A DNA stretch of 64,000 bases from Cloacibacterium sp. TD35 (GCF_028864635.1 NZ_CP104850.1:1804001-1868000), one strand, 5' to 3'; numbered from the stretch's first letter, positions 8,872-18,690 are shown. Program-made: numbers and translations. The notes: generated from the letters alone by a model not told the origin.

Positions 8872-10467
8872 TTATTCTTTTATAAATTTTTCTACGGTTT
8901 CAGAAGTATTGGTTTTAATCTTCAAGAAATAAAGTCCTTTTTCTAATTTCTCTATATTGATTTTATTAAGTTTACTTTTAAATAAAAACTGACCTAAACC
9001 ATTATAAACAGATATGTCTTCAATTTTTTCAGTAGAAGAAATGTTGATTTCTTGTTTTGCAGGAATAGGATATATGGATATTTTATTTTTGGGAGTAGAT
9101 TCATTTGTTTTTAGGAAAGACGAAAGAACTTGTCCAAAATTTAAAATCCCATATCCCAACTGGTCAGTGTAGCTAGGAGCTAGTGAGGCAGTATATCTTA
9201 GGCTGTTTTTCAATAGTTCTCTATCGGTGGAACTTGGTACCGCTTGTAATAGGCATGCAAAACCGCCAGCTGAAAGTGGAGTAGCGTAAGACGTTCCATT
9301 TCCTGATGAAAAACCATTGTTAAATGCATAATAAGTGCCTGTTGCTCTGGCTGATGCGTCTGGTTTAACCTTTCCTGCAGAGTTTGGCCCAAGAGAAGTA
9401 AAAACTGATGGGTTTCCAGTACTATCTACGCCTCCTATAGTAAAGACTTTTTCATTATCTGCGGGGGTAACGATGTATCTCCAAGTTTTGTCTCCTTCAT
9501 TGCCTGCAGCTACTACTACAATTATACCTTTTTCTGCGGCAATTTGTGCTGCTCTTGCAATAAATGATGTAGTACCATTCATTTGAGAATAAGAGTAGTT
9601 ATATCTAGCATCATCAAAGAAGTTTCCATACCCTAAAGAGGTAGAAATAATGTCTACTCCTTTTCTATCTGCTTCTTCAGCGGCTTCTATCCAATACAGT
9701 TCCTCTTCAGGAATTTCTTTATCTCCTACTTCTGTAGCGTAGAGATAAAAATTTGCATCAGGAGCAGAACCTACAAAACTTCCATCTATATACCCACCGA
9801 TAATTCCTAGGCAATTGCTTCCATGATAGTTGAGAGATGTATTATAAACATCATTATTTTTTGAAATAAAATTATAAACATCTTTTATTTGCCCATTATT
9901 CCTCATTCTTGCAAATGCAGAACCTGTATTTACCGTAGGAAAACCTGTATCTATTACTGCAATGGAAACTCCTGCGCCTGTAAAACCTTGTACATGAAGT
10001 GTTCTCAGGTTTATTTGTTCTATTTGAGCTAAAGAATTTCCGTAATTAAAGTTAATTTTTGCAGATAAATTTTTTTGAAATTTTTCTTTTTTAGAAATTT
10101 TACCAGATGGGTTGCTTTTTACAAAACTTTCTACTTTTAACACATAAGGTTCAGCTTGTAATTGTGTAATTTGAGCTGCGGTAGCGTTTACAGCTACACC
10201 ATTTAGCCATTTTGATTGATCGGTAACGGTAAAACCTAAATTTTTAATATTCTGAATATACGTATTCTCTATAGGTGCATCTTGAGCGGTAATAGAAATC
10301 CCTAGATTGCTTCTTCTGTCAATTGCTTTTTGAGATAATTCAGAAAGAGGATTGGCTAAAAAAACTGTTGCATTTGGTTTATCTTTGAAATAAACAAATA
10401 CTAATTCAGTTTGAGAGAAAGTAAAACTAAAAAAGAATAAAAAATACAAATAAATAAATTTTTTCAT
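8872..10467 (-). CDS. Secreted subtilisin-like serine peptidase with T9SS sorting domain
   Basis: 531 residues. Signal peptide 1-19 (ends TFSQ), an N-terminal propeptide-like region (about 20-150), then an S8 catalytic domain with Asp173 (AVIDTGF), His215 (NYHGSNCLG), oxyanion Asn323 (AAGNEG) and Ser393 (GTSYATP). The last 75 residues form a type A C-terminal domain: SIYPIPAKQEINI, the ISVYNGLGQ strand and a LEKGLYFLKIKT ending, which directs proteins through the gliding-associated type IX secretion system to the cell surface or medium. Role: extracellular proteolysis. Upstream TAAATTCG is a one-mismatch -7 box. Confidence 0.93.
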   Translation of the reverse strand: MKKFIYLYFLFFFSFTFSQTELVFVYFKDKPNATVFLANPLSELSQKAIDRRSNLGISITAQDAPIENTYIQNIKNLGFTVTDQSKWLNGVAVNATAAQITQLQAEPYVLKVESFVKSNPSGKISKKEKFQKNLSAKINFNYGNSLAQIEQINLRTLHVQGFTGAGVSIAVIDTGFPTVNTGSAFARMRNNGQIKDVYNFISKNNDVYNTSLNYHGSNCLGIIGGYIDGSFVGSAPDANFYLYATEVGDKEIPEEELYWIEAAEEADRKGVDIISTSLGYGNFFDDARYNYSYSQMNGTTSFIARAAQIAAEKGIIVVVAAGNEGDKTWRYIVTPADNEKVFTIGGVDSTGNPSVFTSLGPNSAGKVKPDASARATGTYYAFNNGFSSGNGTSYATPLSAGGFACLLQAVPSSTDRELLKNSLRYTASLAPSYTDQLGYGILNFGQVLSSFLKTNESTPKNKISIYPIPAKQEINISSTEKIEDISVYNGLGQFLFKSKLNKINIEKLEKGLYFLKIKTNTSETVEKFIKE

Positions 10468-10571
10468 CGTTTTAAATTTTCTACGAATTTATAATATTTT
10501 GATAATATGTATTTTAAAAAATTCACTTATTTTTCCTTACAAATTCCGTATTTTTGCTAAAATTTTTAGAA

Positions 10572-11696
10572 ATGAAAAAAATCCAAATGGTTGACTTACA
10601 AAGTCAGTATCAAAAAATAAAAAATGAAGTTGATGAAAAAGTGCTAAACGTGATGCAAAGTGCACAATTCATCAATGGTCCAGAAGTTCAGAATTTTCAA
10701 AAAGAATTAGAACACTATCTTGGTGTAAAACACGTAATACCTTGTGCTAATGGTACAGATGCTTTACAAATAGCTCTGATGGCGCTAGATTTACAACCTG
10801 GTGATGAGGTAATCACAGCAGATTTTACTTTTGCAGCAACTGTAGAAGTTGTTCATCTTTTAAAATTAAAATCAGTTTTAGTAGATGTAGATTATGATAC
10901 TTTCAATATTGATATTGAAAAATTAAAAGCTGCGATTACCCCAAAAACGAAAGCGATTATTCCTGTACATTTATTTGGACAGTGTGCCAATATGGAAGCA
11001 GTTTTAGAGGTAGCAAAAGAACACAGTTTATTCGTAGTAGAAGACAATTGTCAAGGAATTGGTGCAGATTACACGTTTTCTGATGGTACAGTAAAAAAAT
11101 CTGGAACTATGGGAACTATTGGAACCACAAGTTTCTTCCCATCTAAAAATTTAGGTTGTTACGGAGATGGTGGTGCTATTTTTACCAATGATGATGAGTT
11201 GGCTTATAAAATGCGTGGAATTGTAAACCACGGAATGTACAAGCGTTATTATCACGATGAAGTAGGCGTAAATTCTAGATTAGACAGTGTTCAAGCTGCA
11301 GTTTTAAGAGTGAAACTTCCACTTTTAGATTCTTATAATGCTGCAAGAAGAAGTGCTGCAGATTATTATGACAAAGCTTTTGCGAATCATCCAAATATTT
11401 TAACACCTAAAAGAGCTGAAAACTCTACACACGTTTTCCATCAATATACACTTAGGATTTTAAACGGAAAAAGAAACGAATTACAAGCGTTTTTAGCAGA
11501 AAAAGAAATTCCAGCGATGATTTATTACCCAGTGGCTTTGAGAAAACAAAAAGCATATTACCAAGAGTCTAATGATGCAGATTTTGTTAACACAGATAAA
11601 TTATTAGATCAAGTGATTTCTTTGCCAATGCATACAGAATTAGATGAAGATCAATTGAAATTAATCACAGATTCTGTTTTAGAGTTTATGAAATAA
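10572..11696 (+). CDS. DegT/DnrJ/EryC1-type sugar aminotransferase
   Basis: 374 residues from ATG 10572. The in-frame TTG at 10554 lies in the -7 box (TATTTTTG, 10549-10556) and is rejected. PLP-dependent aminotransferase of nucleotide-sugar pathways: ANGTDAL phosphate-binding region, VVEDNCQGIGA with the PLP aspartate, and the Schiff-base lysine in SFFPSKNLGCYGDGGA. It is closest in style to WbpE/VioA-like enzymes that transaminate UDP- or dTDP-keto-sugars. It heads a cluster with galE and a cytidylyltransferase (36- and 6-base gaps), so a role in making an amino sugar for surface polysaccharide or LPS is likely; the exact sugar is not readable. Confidence 0.88.
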   Translation: MKKIQMVDLQSQYQKIKNEVDEKVLNVMQSAQFINGPEVQNFQKELEHYLGVKHVIPCANGTDALQIALMALDLQPGDEVITADFTFAATVEVVHLLKLKSVLVDVDYDTFNIDIEKLKAAITPKTKAIIPVHLFGQCANMEAVLEVAKEHSLFVVEDNCQGIGADYTFSDGTVKKSGTMGTIGTTSFFPSKNLGCYGDGGAIFTNDDELAYKMRGIVNHGMYKRYYHDEVGVNSRLDSVQAAVLRVKLPLLDSYNAARRSAADYYDKAFANHPNILTPKRAENSTHVFHQYTLRILNGKRNELQAFLAEKEIPAMIYYPVALRKQKAYYQESNDADFVNTDKLLDQVISLPMHTELDEDQLKLITDSVLEFMK

Positions 11697-11732
11697 ATCT
11701 AATTAGAATTCTGAAAGCATAACAAAATAATC

Positions 11733-12752
11733 ATGACAATACTCGTAACAGGCGGATTAGGATATATTGGCTCTCATACTGTGGTAGAACTGCTCCAAAA
11801 TAATTTTGAAGTAGTCATCATCGATGATTTATCCAATACCGAAAAATTTATCCTTAAAAATATTGAAGAAATCACGGGCAAAAAGCCCATTTTCTATCCT
11901 TTTGATTTAAAAAGAAAGGAATTATTGAAACAAGTTTTTGATGCTCATCAAATCGAAGGTTGTATTCATTTTGCAGCGTATAAAGCAGTGGGGGAATCTC
12001 AAGTAAAACCAATTGATTATTATGAAAATAATCTGTTTTCGCTCCTAAATCTTTTGCAAGAAATGAAAGAAAGAAATATTTCTAATTTCATTTTTAGCTC
12101 TAGTTGTACGGTTTACGGACAAGCGGATAAAATGCCAATCGATGAAAGCACACCACTGAAATTGCCAGAATCTTCATACGGGAAAACCAAACAAATGGGC
12201 GAAGAAATTCTAAAAGATTTTGCAACCGCTCATCACAAAAGAGTGACTTTGTTGAGGTATTTCAATCCAATTGGGGCGCATCCTTCTGCAAAACTAGGTG
12301 AACTGCCTATCGGAATTCCGAATAATTTGGTTCCTTATGTGATGCAAACCGCAGCTGGAGTTCGTGAGAAACTTTCTGTTTGGGGAGATGATTATCCTAC
12401 AGAAGATGGAACAGCGATTAGAGATTATATTTATGTAGTAGATTTGGCAAAAGCGCATTTAAAAGCTCTACAAAAGTTAATTTCTGAAAATTCTAACACA
12501 GTTATAGATATTTACAATTTAGGAACAGGAAAAGGAAGTTCTGTTTTAGAAGTAGTTCATGCTTTTGAAAAAGCCAATGATGTAGCGGTTCCTTACCAAA
12601 TTTGTGAAAGAAGAGCTGGAGATATTACCATCGCTTATGCGAATGCTGATAAAGCCGAAAAAGAACTCGGTTGGAAATCTGAAACTTCATTGGAAGAAGC
12701 ACTCAGAACGGTTTGGCAATGGCAGAAATATTTAGAAACCAGAGAAAAATAA
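11733..12752 (+). CDS. galE: UDP-glucose 4-epimerase
   Basis: 339 residues, short-chain dehydrogenase/reductase fold. NAD-binding TGGLGYIGSH at the N-terminus, IIDDLSN, FAAYKAVGES, SSSCTVYG and the catalytic Tyr/Lys in SSYGKTKQMGEE, then RYFNPIGAHPS and RDYIYVVDLAKAH. These are the signatures of GalE, which interconverts UDP-glucose and UDP-galactose (sometimes the N-acetylated forms). It is 36 bases after the DegT gene and 6 bases before the cytidylyltransferase, so the three are probably one transcript supplying sugars for envelope polysaccharides. Confidence 0.92.
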   Translation: MTILVTGGLGYIGSHTVVELLQNNFEVVIIDDLSNTEKFILKNIEEITGKKPIFYPFDLKRKELLKQVFDAHQIEGCIHFAAYKAVGESQVKPIDYYENNLFSLLNLLQEMKERNISNFIFSSSCTVYGQADKMPIDESTPLKLPESSYGKTKQMGEEILKDFATAHHKRVTLLRYFNPIGAHPSAKLGELPIGIPNNLVPYVMQTAAGVREKLSVWGDDYPTEDGTAIRDYIYVVDLAKAHLKALQKLISENSNTVIDIYNLGTGKGSSVLEVVHAFEKANDVAVPYQICERRAGDITIAYANADKAEKELGWKSETSLEEALRTVWQWQKYLETREK

Positions 12753-12758
12753 AATACT

Positions 12759-13196
12759 ATGAAAACTCAAAAAATAGGAATTACTTTTTCATCTTTTGAT
12801 TTGCTTCATGCAGGTCATATCAAGATGCTAGAAGAAGCAAAAACGGTTTGTGATTATTTGATTGTTGGGCTACAATTAGACCCAGCTTATGATAGACCTA
12901 CTAAAAATAAACCTACTCAAACGGTTGTAGAACGCTATATTCAGCTAAAAGCTGTGAATGCAGTAGATGAAATCGTTCCATATTATACAGAGCAGGATTT
13001 AGAGGATATTTTAAGGTCTTTTGTGATTGATGTGAGAATTATTGGTGACGAATATAAAGACAAAGATTTCACAGGAAAGCAATATTGCGAAGAAAAAGGA
13101 ATTGAAATTTTTTATAATAAGAGAGACCACCGATTTTCTTCCACCGATTTAAGAAAAAGAATCTTCGAAGCTGAAAAAGCGAAGTTAGATAAATAA
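12759..13196 (+). CDS. Nucleotidyltransferase, glycerol-3-phosphate cytidylyltransferase-like
   Basis: 145 residues, a single cytidylyltransferase-like Rossmann domain. The HxGH nucleotide-binding motif is HAGH at residues 17-20, and the late motif reads RFSSTDLR in place of the RTEGISTT sequence of TagD. This family couples CTP (or ATP) to a phosphorylated polyol or alcohol such as glycerol-3-phosphate, ethanolamine phosphate or a heptose phosphate. The position directly after galE suggests an activated head group or sugar for surface glycans. Substrate is not determined. It is followed by a hairpin terminator. Confidence 0.8.
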   Translation: MKTQKIGITFSSFDLLHAGHIKMLEEAKTVCDYLIVGLQLDPAYDRPTKNKPTQTVVERYIQLKAVNAVDEIVPYYTEQDLEDILRSFVIDVRIIGDEYKDKDFTGKQYCEEKGIEIFYNKRDHRFSSTDLRKRIFEAEKAKLDK

Positions 13197-13228
13197 AAAA
13201 ATCCGAGAAATTTTCTCGGATTTTGTTT
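13197..13228. terminator. Intrinsic terminator
   Basis: Arms AATCCGAGAAA (13200-13210) and TTTCTCGGATT (13212-13222) flanked by an A-run on the left and T residues on the right; serves the convergent genes on both sides. Confidence 0.8.
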
Positions 13229-13231
13229 TTA

Positions 13232-15763
13232 TTACATTGGTGGCATTTGGTCATCGCCGCCATTGTCATTATTGTTAATGTCTTTTTTACGTTTTTGACT
13301 TTCTACTTTTTCTCCTTGTTTAAATCTGTAGCTTAATGATACGGTAAATGTTCTTGGCATCATTTGCATATAAGAAGAGTTGGTATACGTCTCTGTGGTA
13401 AATGCAGTTTCTCTTGCTCTGGTATTGAAAATATCCTGTACATTGAAACTTAGTGTACCGTTTCCTTTCCAGATGGTTCTATTGGCACCTAAACTTACAG
13501 CATACATTGCTTTTTGTTCGTTACTTGCAGTTTTTTGTCCACCTCTAAAGAAAGATTGAATTTGGAAACTTGTATTTTTATCTGGTCTGAAAGTATTGGT
13601 AAGTCTCACTCTAGAAGAGAAACCATCTCCTGTATAATCTATTCCTTGATATTTACCATCAGTTTTATAACCGAATAAATCTAAATTACCCATTACTTTC
13701 CACCATTTGGTAATGTCTACACTTGCATTAAGGTCTAGACCATAGGTTTGTTCTGTTCCTAAGTTTATAGGTTTAGTCGTAATAACGGTGTTATTGTTTG
13801 CATCAAGAGTTCTTTCTTGATACATTTTAATATCATCTACAGTATTTCTATAGTATAATGTTGGAGTAATACTGAATTTATTTTTTTGTAAGCTGTACCC
13901 GAATTCATAAGAATGTACTAATGATGGATTCAAATCTGGATTTCCTTCGAATAAGTTTCTGTTATTGTTCAAGGACATAAACGGAATAAGGAAGAAAGAT
14001 CTTGGTCTTCTAATTCTCTCGGTATAGTTTAATAAGAATTGATTGTTTTTAGAAATATCATAACTTAAGAAAACTGTAGGAAATACATTAGTATAATCTT
14101 TTGGTACTTGCTTATTCAATCCATCTGCTCTGTCAAAACTTAAATCAATATTGGTGTTTTCTACTCTTAAACCTAATTGATAAGAAAGTTTATCATTTAT
14201 TTTACTCTTAAACTGAGTATATGCAGCAGAAATTTTTTCATCATAACTGGTAACACTAGTGTACATAGGTAAAATTGCTGCTGTTCCGCCATTTATACTT
14301 CTAGTAACTTCGTAGTCGTAATCATTTTTATTGGCATCAAATCTAGCGCCAGCCTCTAACTTAGATTTCTCACCAATAGGTAATTCATAATCTGTTTTTA
14401 AGAGAATTGTTCTGTTTTTAGAATTCTGAACACTTATATCATTGCTCGTAGCATTGTTAGAAGTGGTTTCTTTGATATCTGAACTGCTATCATTATTTGA
14501 AGTCTGGAAGCTTGCTGAAAATGAAATCAATTGACCTTTGTCGTCTATTTTATGGTCAAGACCTGCATCTGCCTGAAAAGATAAGTTTTCACCCTTTCCA
14601 TCACTATTACGATTGGTTTGTTGTAATACACTCGTGTTACCGTTATAAATATTCTCATCATAATCAGTATTAGATTCATTATTACTGTTAGAACCTCTAA
14701 GCATGATAGAAGAACTAATCGTAGTTTTCGGAGTGATGTCGTAAGATAAACCAGTATTTACGTTGTAAGATTTGTTATAATTATTGGTTTCACTTTCTTG
14801 GTGTGAGTTAAGGAGTGTTCCTGCAACAGGTGATACAACATTGGTGTTTAAAGCGTAGTCATTTCTCGAAGTAAATTTTCCTTCATTATAGCTGCCGCCA
14901 CCATTTAGATAGTATGTTAAATTTCCTTTTCTCCAGCTTAAGTTGGTATTTAATCGAGTAGTTGGTAAATAACCAAGAGTTCCTTCTACGCTACCATTAA
15001 AACCAGTTTTCTTGGTCTTTTTAAGGATGATATTTAAAATTCCAGCAGTTCCAGCAGATTCAAATTTAGATGAAGGATTGGTAATCACTTCTATTTTTTC
15101 TATTTGGTCAGCAGGAATAGATTGAAGAGCATTTGCATTATCATCAATCCCTAGCATAGAAGAAGGTTTACCATTAATTAAGAATCTTACATTAGAGTTT
15201 CCTCTCATCGAAACAGTTCCGTCTGTTTCTACTGAAACTGAAGGTACATTTTGTAAAACATCTTGAAGATTTCCGCCTTTTGTGGTAATATCTGCACTTA
15301 CATCATACGTTCTTTTGTCTAATTCTACTTTGTAAGGTTTTGCAGTAGAGGTAAGAGTTACACCTTCTATATCTTTGGTTTTAGCGTTGGTAACTTGTTG
15401 CTCAGATTCTATTTTGATATTTCCTAAATTAGGATTTTTACCTATGCTTTTGGTCACCACTAATTTTTTGAAATCTACTGCATCAATGGTGATTTCGTAG
15501 TTTCCAGGAATGAGATTGATGGTAAAGCTTCCTTTGTCATCCGTTAATGTAGCATCACTAAAGAGTGCAGCATTTTCTTTTACAGTTTTATTACTGAATG
15601 ATATAGAAGCATAGGGAACAGGATTATTTTGCGCATCTACAATTTTACCTGAAATTTGTTGTTTTTCTTGAGCAAAAGCAATTGCTGCAACAGAAAGAAC
15701 GAGGGTTAGACCTAATGTTTTTTTGGTAATTAAATTTAGAATTTCTGTTTGAATCATCTTCAT
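13232..15763 (-). CDS. TonB-dependent receptor-like outer-membrane beta-barrel protein
   Basis: 843 residues. A signal segment ends at about residue 31 (AIAFAQEK), followed by a carboxypeptidase regulatory-like Ig domain (ISGKIVDAQNNPVPYASI, about 36-125), a plug-like region (DLQ/VLQNVPSVSVETDGTVSMRGN, GKPSSMLG, and IEKIEVITNPSSKFE), then a long barrel. This architecture matches the flavobacterial 'outer membrane beta-barrel' family related to TonB receptors. The C-terminus carries an unusual polar, Asn/Asp/Gly-rich extension ending QMPPM after the last barrel strand. No substrate gene is nearby, so the ligand is unknown. ATG 15763 is used; Met at 15757 is an alternative. Confidence 0.85.
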   Translation of the reverse strand: MKMIQTEILNLITKKTLGLTLVLSVAAIAFAQEKQQISGKIVDAQNNPVPYASISFSNKTVKENAALFSDATLTDDKGSFTINLIPGNYEITIDAVDFKKLVVTKSIGKNPNLGNIKIESEQQVTNAKTKDIEGVTLTSTAKPYKVELDKRTYDVSADITTKGGNLQDVLQNVPSVSVETDGTVSMRGNSNVRFLINGKPSSMLGIDDNANALQSIPADQIEKIEVITNPSSKFESAGTAGILNIILKKTKKTGFNGSVEGTLGYLPTTRLNTNLSWRKGNLTYYLNGGGSYNEGKFTSRNDYALNTNVVSPVAGTLLNSHQESETNNYNKSYNVNTGLSYDITPKTTISSSIMLRGSNSNNESNTDYDENIYNGNTSVLQQTNRNSDGKGENLSFQADAGLDHKIDDKGQLISFSASFQTSNNDSSSDIKETTSNNATSNDISVQNSKNRTILLKTDYELPIGEKSKLEAGARFDANKNDYDYEVTRSINGGTAAILPMYTSVTSYDEKISAAYTQFKSKINDKLSYQLGLRVENTNIDLSFDRADGLNKQVPKDYTNVFPTVFLSYDISKNNQFLLNYTERIRRPRSFFLIPFMSLNNNRNLFEGNPDLNPSLVHSYEFGYSLQKNKFSITPTLYYRNTVDDIKMYQERTLDANNNTVITTKPINLGTEQTYGLDLNASVDITKWWKVMGNLDLFGYKTDGKYQGIDYTGDGFSSRVRLTNTFRPDKNTSFQIQSFFRGGQKTASNEQKAMYAVSLGANRTIWKGNGTLSFNVQDIFNTRARETAFTTETYTNSSYMQMMPRTFTVSLSYRFKQGEKVESQKRKKDINNNDNGGDDQMPPM

Positions 15764-15816
15764 TAATTTTTGTGTTGTGAAGCAAATTTTCGCTCCAGAT
15801 TATTTTTTTAATGTTT

Positions 15817-15857
15817 AATAAATAAAAAGATTTCTGTGGATTAGACGCAGAAATCTT
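15817..15857 (-). terminator. Intrinsic terminator of mltG
   Basis: Ten-base arms AAGATTTCTG (15827-15836) and CAGAAATCTT (15848-15857) with an 11-base loop; leftward transcription then reaches a T-rich stretch. Confidence 0.75.
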
Positions 15858-15895
15858 AATTATGTTAAAACTAAAAAAGTTAAAGTTTTGTTAAT

Positions 15896-16933
15896 TTATT
15901 GAGTAATGTTTTTAGAATTTAGCCAATCTTGATAAGCTTTTGCATTAGCAGCATGTTCTACATCATTGTCTGTAAATTTATGATAACCCATTCTTTTTGG
16001 GTCGGCACACATATAAATATAATTGTTATTTTCTGCGTTTAGAACAGCGTCCACAGAGTTTTTGTCAACCACGCAAATTGGTCCCGGTGGAATTCCTTTT
16101 ACTGCATAAGTATTGTAAGGAGAAGGGAAGGAAAGATGCTTGTAAAGTACTCTTTTTATATCTTGAGTAAAATTGTTTTCTTTATTAATAGCGTAAATCA
16201 CGGTAGGGTCAGATTGTAGTTTCATGCCTTTTCTTACACGATTAAGGTATAATCCTGCGATGGTTTTTTGCTCGTCTGTTTTACCGCCAGATTCTTTATA
16301 AACAATAGAAGCAAGGGCATAAATTTCTTCTCTAGAAAGGTTGAGTTTTCTCTCTTTGGCAAGTCTTTCTTCGTTCCAAAATTCTTGATATTGTTTTTCG
16401 AATTTATTAAAAAAATCTGCAGGTTTTACCGTCCAAAAGAATTGATAAGTATCTGCAAAGAAGTATTTTTTTAAGTCTTCGGCATTGTTAAGACCTTTTT
16501 CTGTAGCTATTTTATTGAATTCTTTTACAAAAGTTAAAGAATCTGCTTCCGTTTTTCTAGAAACTCTTCCTATCATTTGATAAACATCATTGAAATCTCC
16601 AATTCTAAAACTACTTTCTGTTTGGTTTCCAGCCTTAATCATGTTTACCAAGTCTGTGTTATCTGTTCCTGATTCAATTTTATAACGACCAGGCTTAATT
16701 TTTTGGTCAAGATTTTTCTTGAGCGCTACTTCTTTGAAGCTTTCTTTATTTTTAAGATAAGGAGAAATAGAATCAAGCACTTGTTCGAAATTTGCACCCG
16801 TTGGAACGAGAATATAGCCTTCTTTTGCTACGTTTCCGAGTTTATATTTTTTCAAAAAATTAAATGCAAAGTATCCGCCAACCAGAAAAGCGATTAGCAC
16901 AATAACAGCGATGATAGAACATCCTTTTTTCAT
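15896..16933 (-). CDS. mltG: Endolytic peptidoglycan transglycosylase MltG
   Basis: 345 residues. One N-terminal membrane anchor (about residues 6-27), then a periplasmic LysM-like region and the YceG catalytic domain with Glu214 in IVYKESGGKTDEQ and the conserved LYLNRVRKGMKLQSDPTVIYA and SPYNTYAVKGIPPGPI segments. MltG cleaves nascent glycan strands and is thought to set their length. It lies 39 bases downstream of dapF on the same strand, so it may be cotranscribed with this gene for a peptidoglycan precursor. A hairpin terminator follows. Confidence 0.92.
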   Translation of the reverse strand: MKKGCSIIAVIVLIAFLVGGYFAFNFLKKYKLGNVAKEGYILVPTGANFEQVLDSISPYLKNKESFKEVALKKNLDQKIKPGRYKIESGTDNTDLVNMIKAGNQTESSFRIGDFNDVYQMIGRVSRKTEADSLTFVKEFNKIATEKGLNNAEDLKKYFFADTYQFFWTVKPADFFNKFEKQYQEFWNEERLAKERKLNLSREEIYALASIVYKESGGKTDEQKTIAGLYLNRVRKGMKLQSDPTVIYAINKENNFTQDIKRVLYKHLSFPSPYNTYAVKGIPPGPICVVDKNSVDAVLNAENNNYIYMCADPKRMGYHKFTDNDVEHAANAKAYQDWLNSKNITQ

Positions 16934-16972
16934 ATAATTTTTAATTATTTTGAGATTTGAAGTTGATGAGAA

Positions 16973-17758
16973 TTAAAGATTGATTTTTCCTTTGAAAACT
17001 TGTTTTGCAGGACCTTCTAGCCAAACGTTTTTAAAACCGTTTTCAGTTTCTTCTGCGTATACTTTTAGAATGCCACCCAGAACTTTCACTTCTACTTTAT
17101 CTACATGATTTTGAAGCATGTAAACCAATGAACAAGCAGTTACACCAGTTCCACAACTGTAGGTTTCGTCTTCTACACCACGTTCATAAGTTCTTACGAA
17201 GATTTTATTTTCATCAGTTTTTTCTACAAAATTTACATTGATGCCTTCTTGAGCGTATCTTTCAGAATTTCTGATGGAATAACCATTTTTGTAAACATCG
17301 AAATTTTCTAGATTTTCTACATATTTCACAAAATGAGGAGAACCAGTATTGAGTTCAAAATCTTCATCAATGTTTTTAATGTTTTCTACATCTATCATTT
17401 TCAATTTAACCGTTCCGAAATTCATTTCAGCTTCATGTATTCCATCGATAGCGATAAAAGTACATTTATCTTCGAAAATGTCTAAAAAATGTGCAAATGC
17501 TACAATGCATCTTCCACCATTTCCACACATGGTAGATTCATTTCCGTCTGAATTGTAATACACCATTTTGAAATCTGTTTTGAAATCTCCTTCAGGTGCA
17601 TTTTCTAATAATATGAGGCCATCACCGCCAATTCCGAAACGTCTGTCGCAGAGATTTTTGATGATTTCTGTATCTTTTGGGAAACTCAAGTCACGATTGT
17701 CTATCATCACAAAATCGTTTCCTGTTCCTTGATATTTATAAAAATCTAGTGTTGTCAT
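16973..17758 (-). CDS. dapF: Diaminopimelate epimerase
   Basis: 261 residues, cytoplasmic. It converts LL- to meso-diaminopimelate for lysine and peptidoglycan synthesis without cofactor, using two cysteines. Both are present: Cys78 in GNESTMCGNGGRC and Cys202 in ETYSCGTGVTA. The N-terminal YQGTGNDFVMID signature is also intact. It has its own -7 box (TATATTTG, 17799-17792), 33 bases before the ATG, and lies upstream of mltG with a 39-base gap, linking precursor synthesis and glycan processing. Confidence 0.95.
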   Translation of the reverse strand: MTTLDFYKYQGTGNDFVMIDNRDLSFPKDTEIIKNLCDRRFGIGGDGLILLENAPEGDFKTDFKMVYYNSDGNESTMCGNGGRCIVAFAHFLDIFEDKCTFIAIDGIHEAEMNFGTVKLKMIDVENIKNIDEDFELNTGSPHFVKYVENLENFDVYKNGYSIRNSERYAQEGINVNFVEKTDENKIFVRTYERGVEDETYSCGTGVTACSLVYMLQNHVDKVEVKVLGGILKVYAEETENGFKNVWLEGPAKQVFKGKINL

Positions 17759-17818
17759 TAATTTTTAAAGTTGAAATAATGAATAAGTTTGCAAATATAT
17801 CTTAGATTATTAGAATTT

Positions 17819-18481
17819 TTACATTTTTTTGATTGATTTTTTCCATTCTAAATATCCTAGATAAGCCATTACCGTAAAAACCAAATATTGTACCGAAGTA
17901 ATTCCTAATCCTTTGTAGAGCATCATTGGGATGCAAATAAAATCGCCAATCATCCAAAAAATCCAGTTTTCTATTTTTCTCTTTGCCATAAACCACATTC
18001 CTACTAAAAATATAGAAGTGGTGAATACATCTAACCAATTTGCCCAATCGAGATGATGCAGTCCTAAATTTACATTTTCGGTAGAAAAATGATTGTCAAT
18101 TGCGGGTTTGTAATAATAAACAAGGGTAACCAATCCTAAACTGAAGACAAACAAAACTAACGCGAAAAGCCATTGTTTAAAATTTGCCCACGAAACTTCT
18201 ATGTGGATATTATCTTCTGAACTTGCTGACCAAAGAATCCAGCCATAAATGCTCATAATCGTATAATACACATTAATCATAGCATCTCCTAAAAGTCCAA
18301 AATTAAAAAGTATATACACATAAAGTGCCGTAGAAACAATGCCTGTAGGATAAACCCATATATTTTTTTTGATAGAAAAATAGACACTCAGCAACCCGAA
18401 AATAGCTGCAGTCGCTTCTAGAAAAATCTGGAAATTGTTATATGCTTCGTAGGGTTTGAGAAAAAGTTCGTAAAGATTCAT
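17819..18481 (-). CDS. pnuC: Nicotinamide riboside/mononucleotide transporter PnuC
   Basis: 220 residues with about seven hydrophobic helices. Family features include the N-terminal FLEATAAIFGLLSVYFSIKKNIWVYPTGIVS, the INVYYTIMSIYGWILW helix, and the late WANWLDVFTTSIFLVGMWFMAKRKIENWIFW followed by a helix near ISVQYLVFTVMAYLGYLEWK. PnuC proteins facilitate uptake of NAD precursors (nicotinamide riboside); some relatives carry thiamine or riboflavin, and no riboswitch is present here to decide. The -7 box TATCTTTG (18494-18487) stands five bases before the ATG, predicting almost no 5' leader. Confidence 0.88.
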   Translation of the reverse strand: MNLYELFLKPYEAYNNFQIFLEATAAIFGLLSVYFSIKKNIWVYPTGIVSTALYVYILFNFGLLGDAMINVYYTIMSIYGWILWSASSEDNIHIEVSWANFKQWLFALVLFVFSLGLVTLVYYYKPAIDNHFSTENVNLGLHHLDWANWLDVFTTSIFLVGMWFMAKRKIENWIFWMIGDFICIPMMLYKGLGITSVQYLVFTVMAYLGYLEWKKSIKKM

Positions 18482-18486
18482 CGTTT

Positions 18487-18494
18487 CAAAGATA
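18487..18494 (-). promoter_or_regulatory. -7 element TATCTTTG of pnuC
   Basis: Exact consensus match five bases from the ATG at 18481; near-leaderless mRNA expected. It leaves no room for a riboswitch. Confidence 0.55.
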
Positions 18495-18690
18495 AATATT
18501 TCATGATGAAAAATAGGAAGGTTATATAGAATTTAAAAATTCGCAAAAAAATAAATAAAAAAATGATAATCTTTCAATACTATTATTTACGGAAATCTAC
18601 CATCTCTGTTAAAAAATTGAATAAAAGTTCTTAATACTTCTAAAAAATTTATATTTTCGTGAATTCTAAAATGTAAAAAATTGATTTAAT

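Noticed and set aside
18482-18690. Riboswitch for pnuC
   Set aside because: The -7 box lies five bases from the start codon, leaving no leader, and no TPP, NAD or other aptamer core was found.
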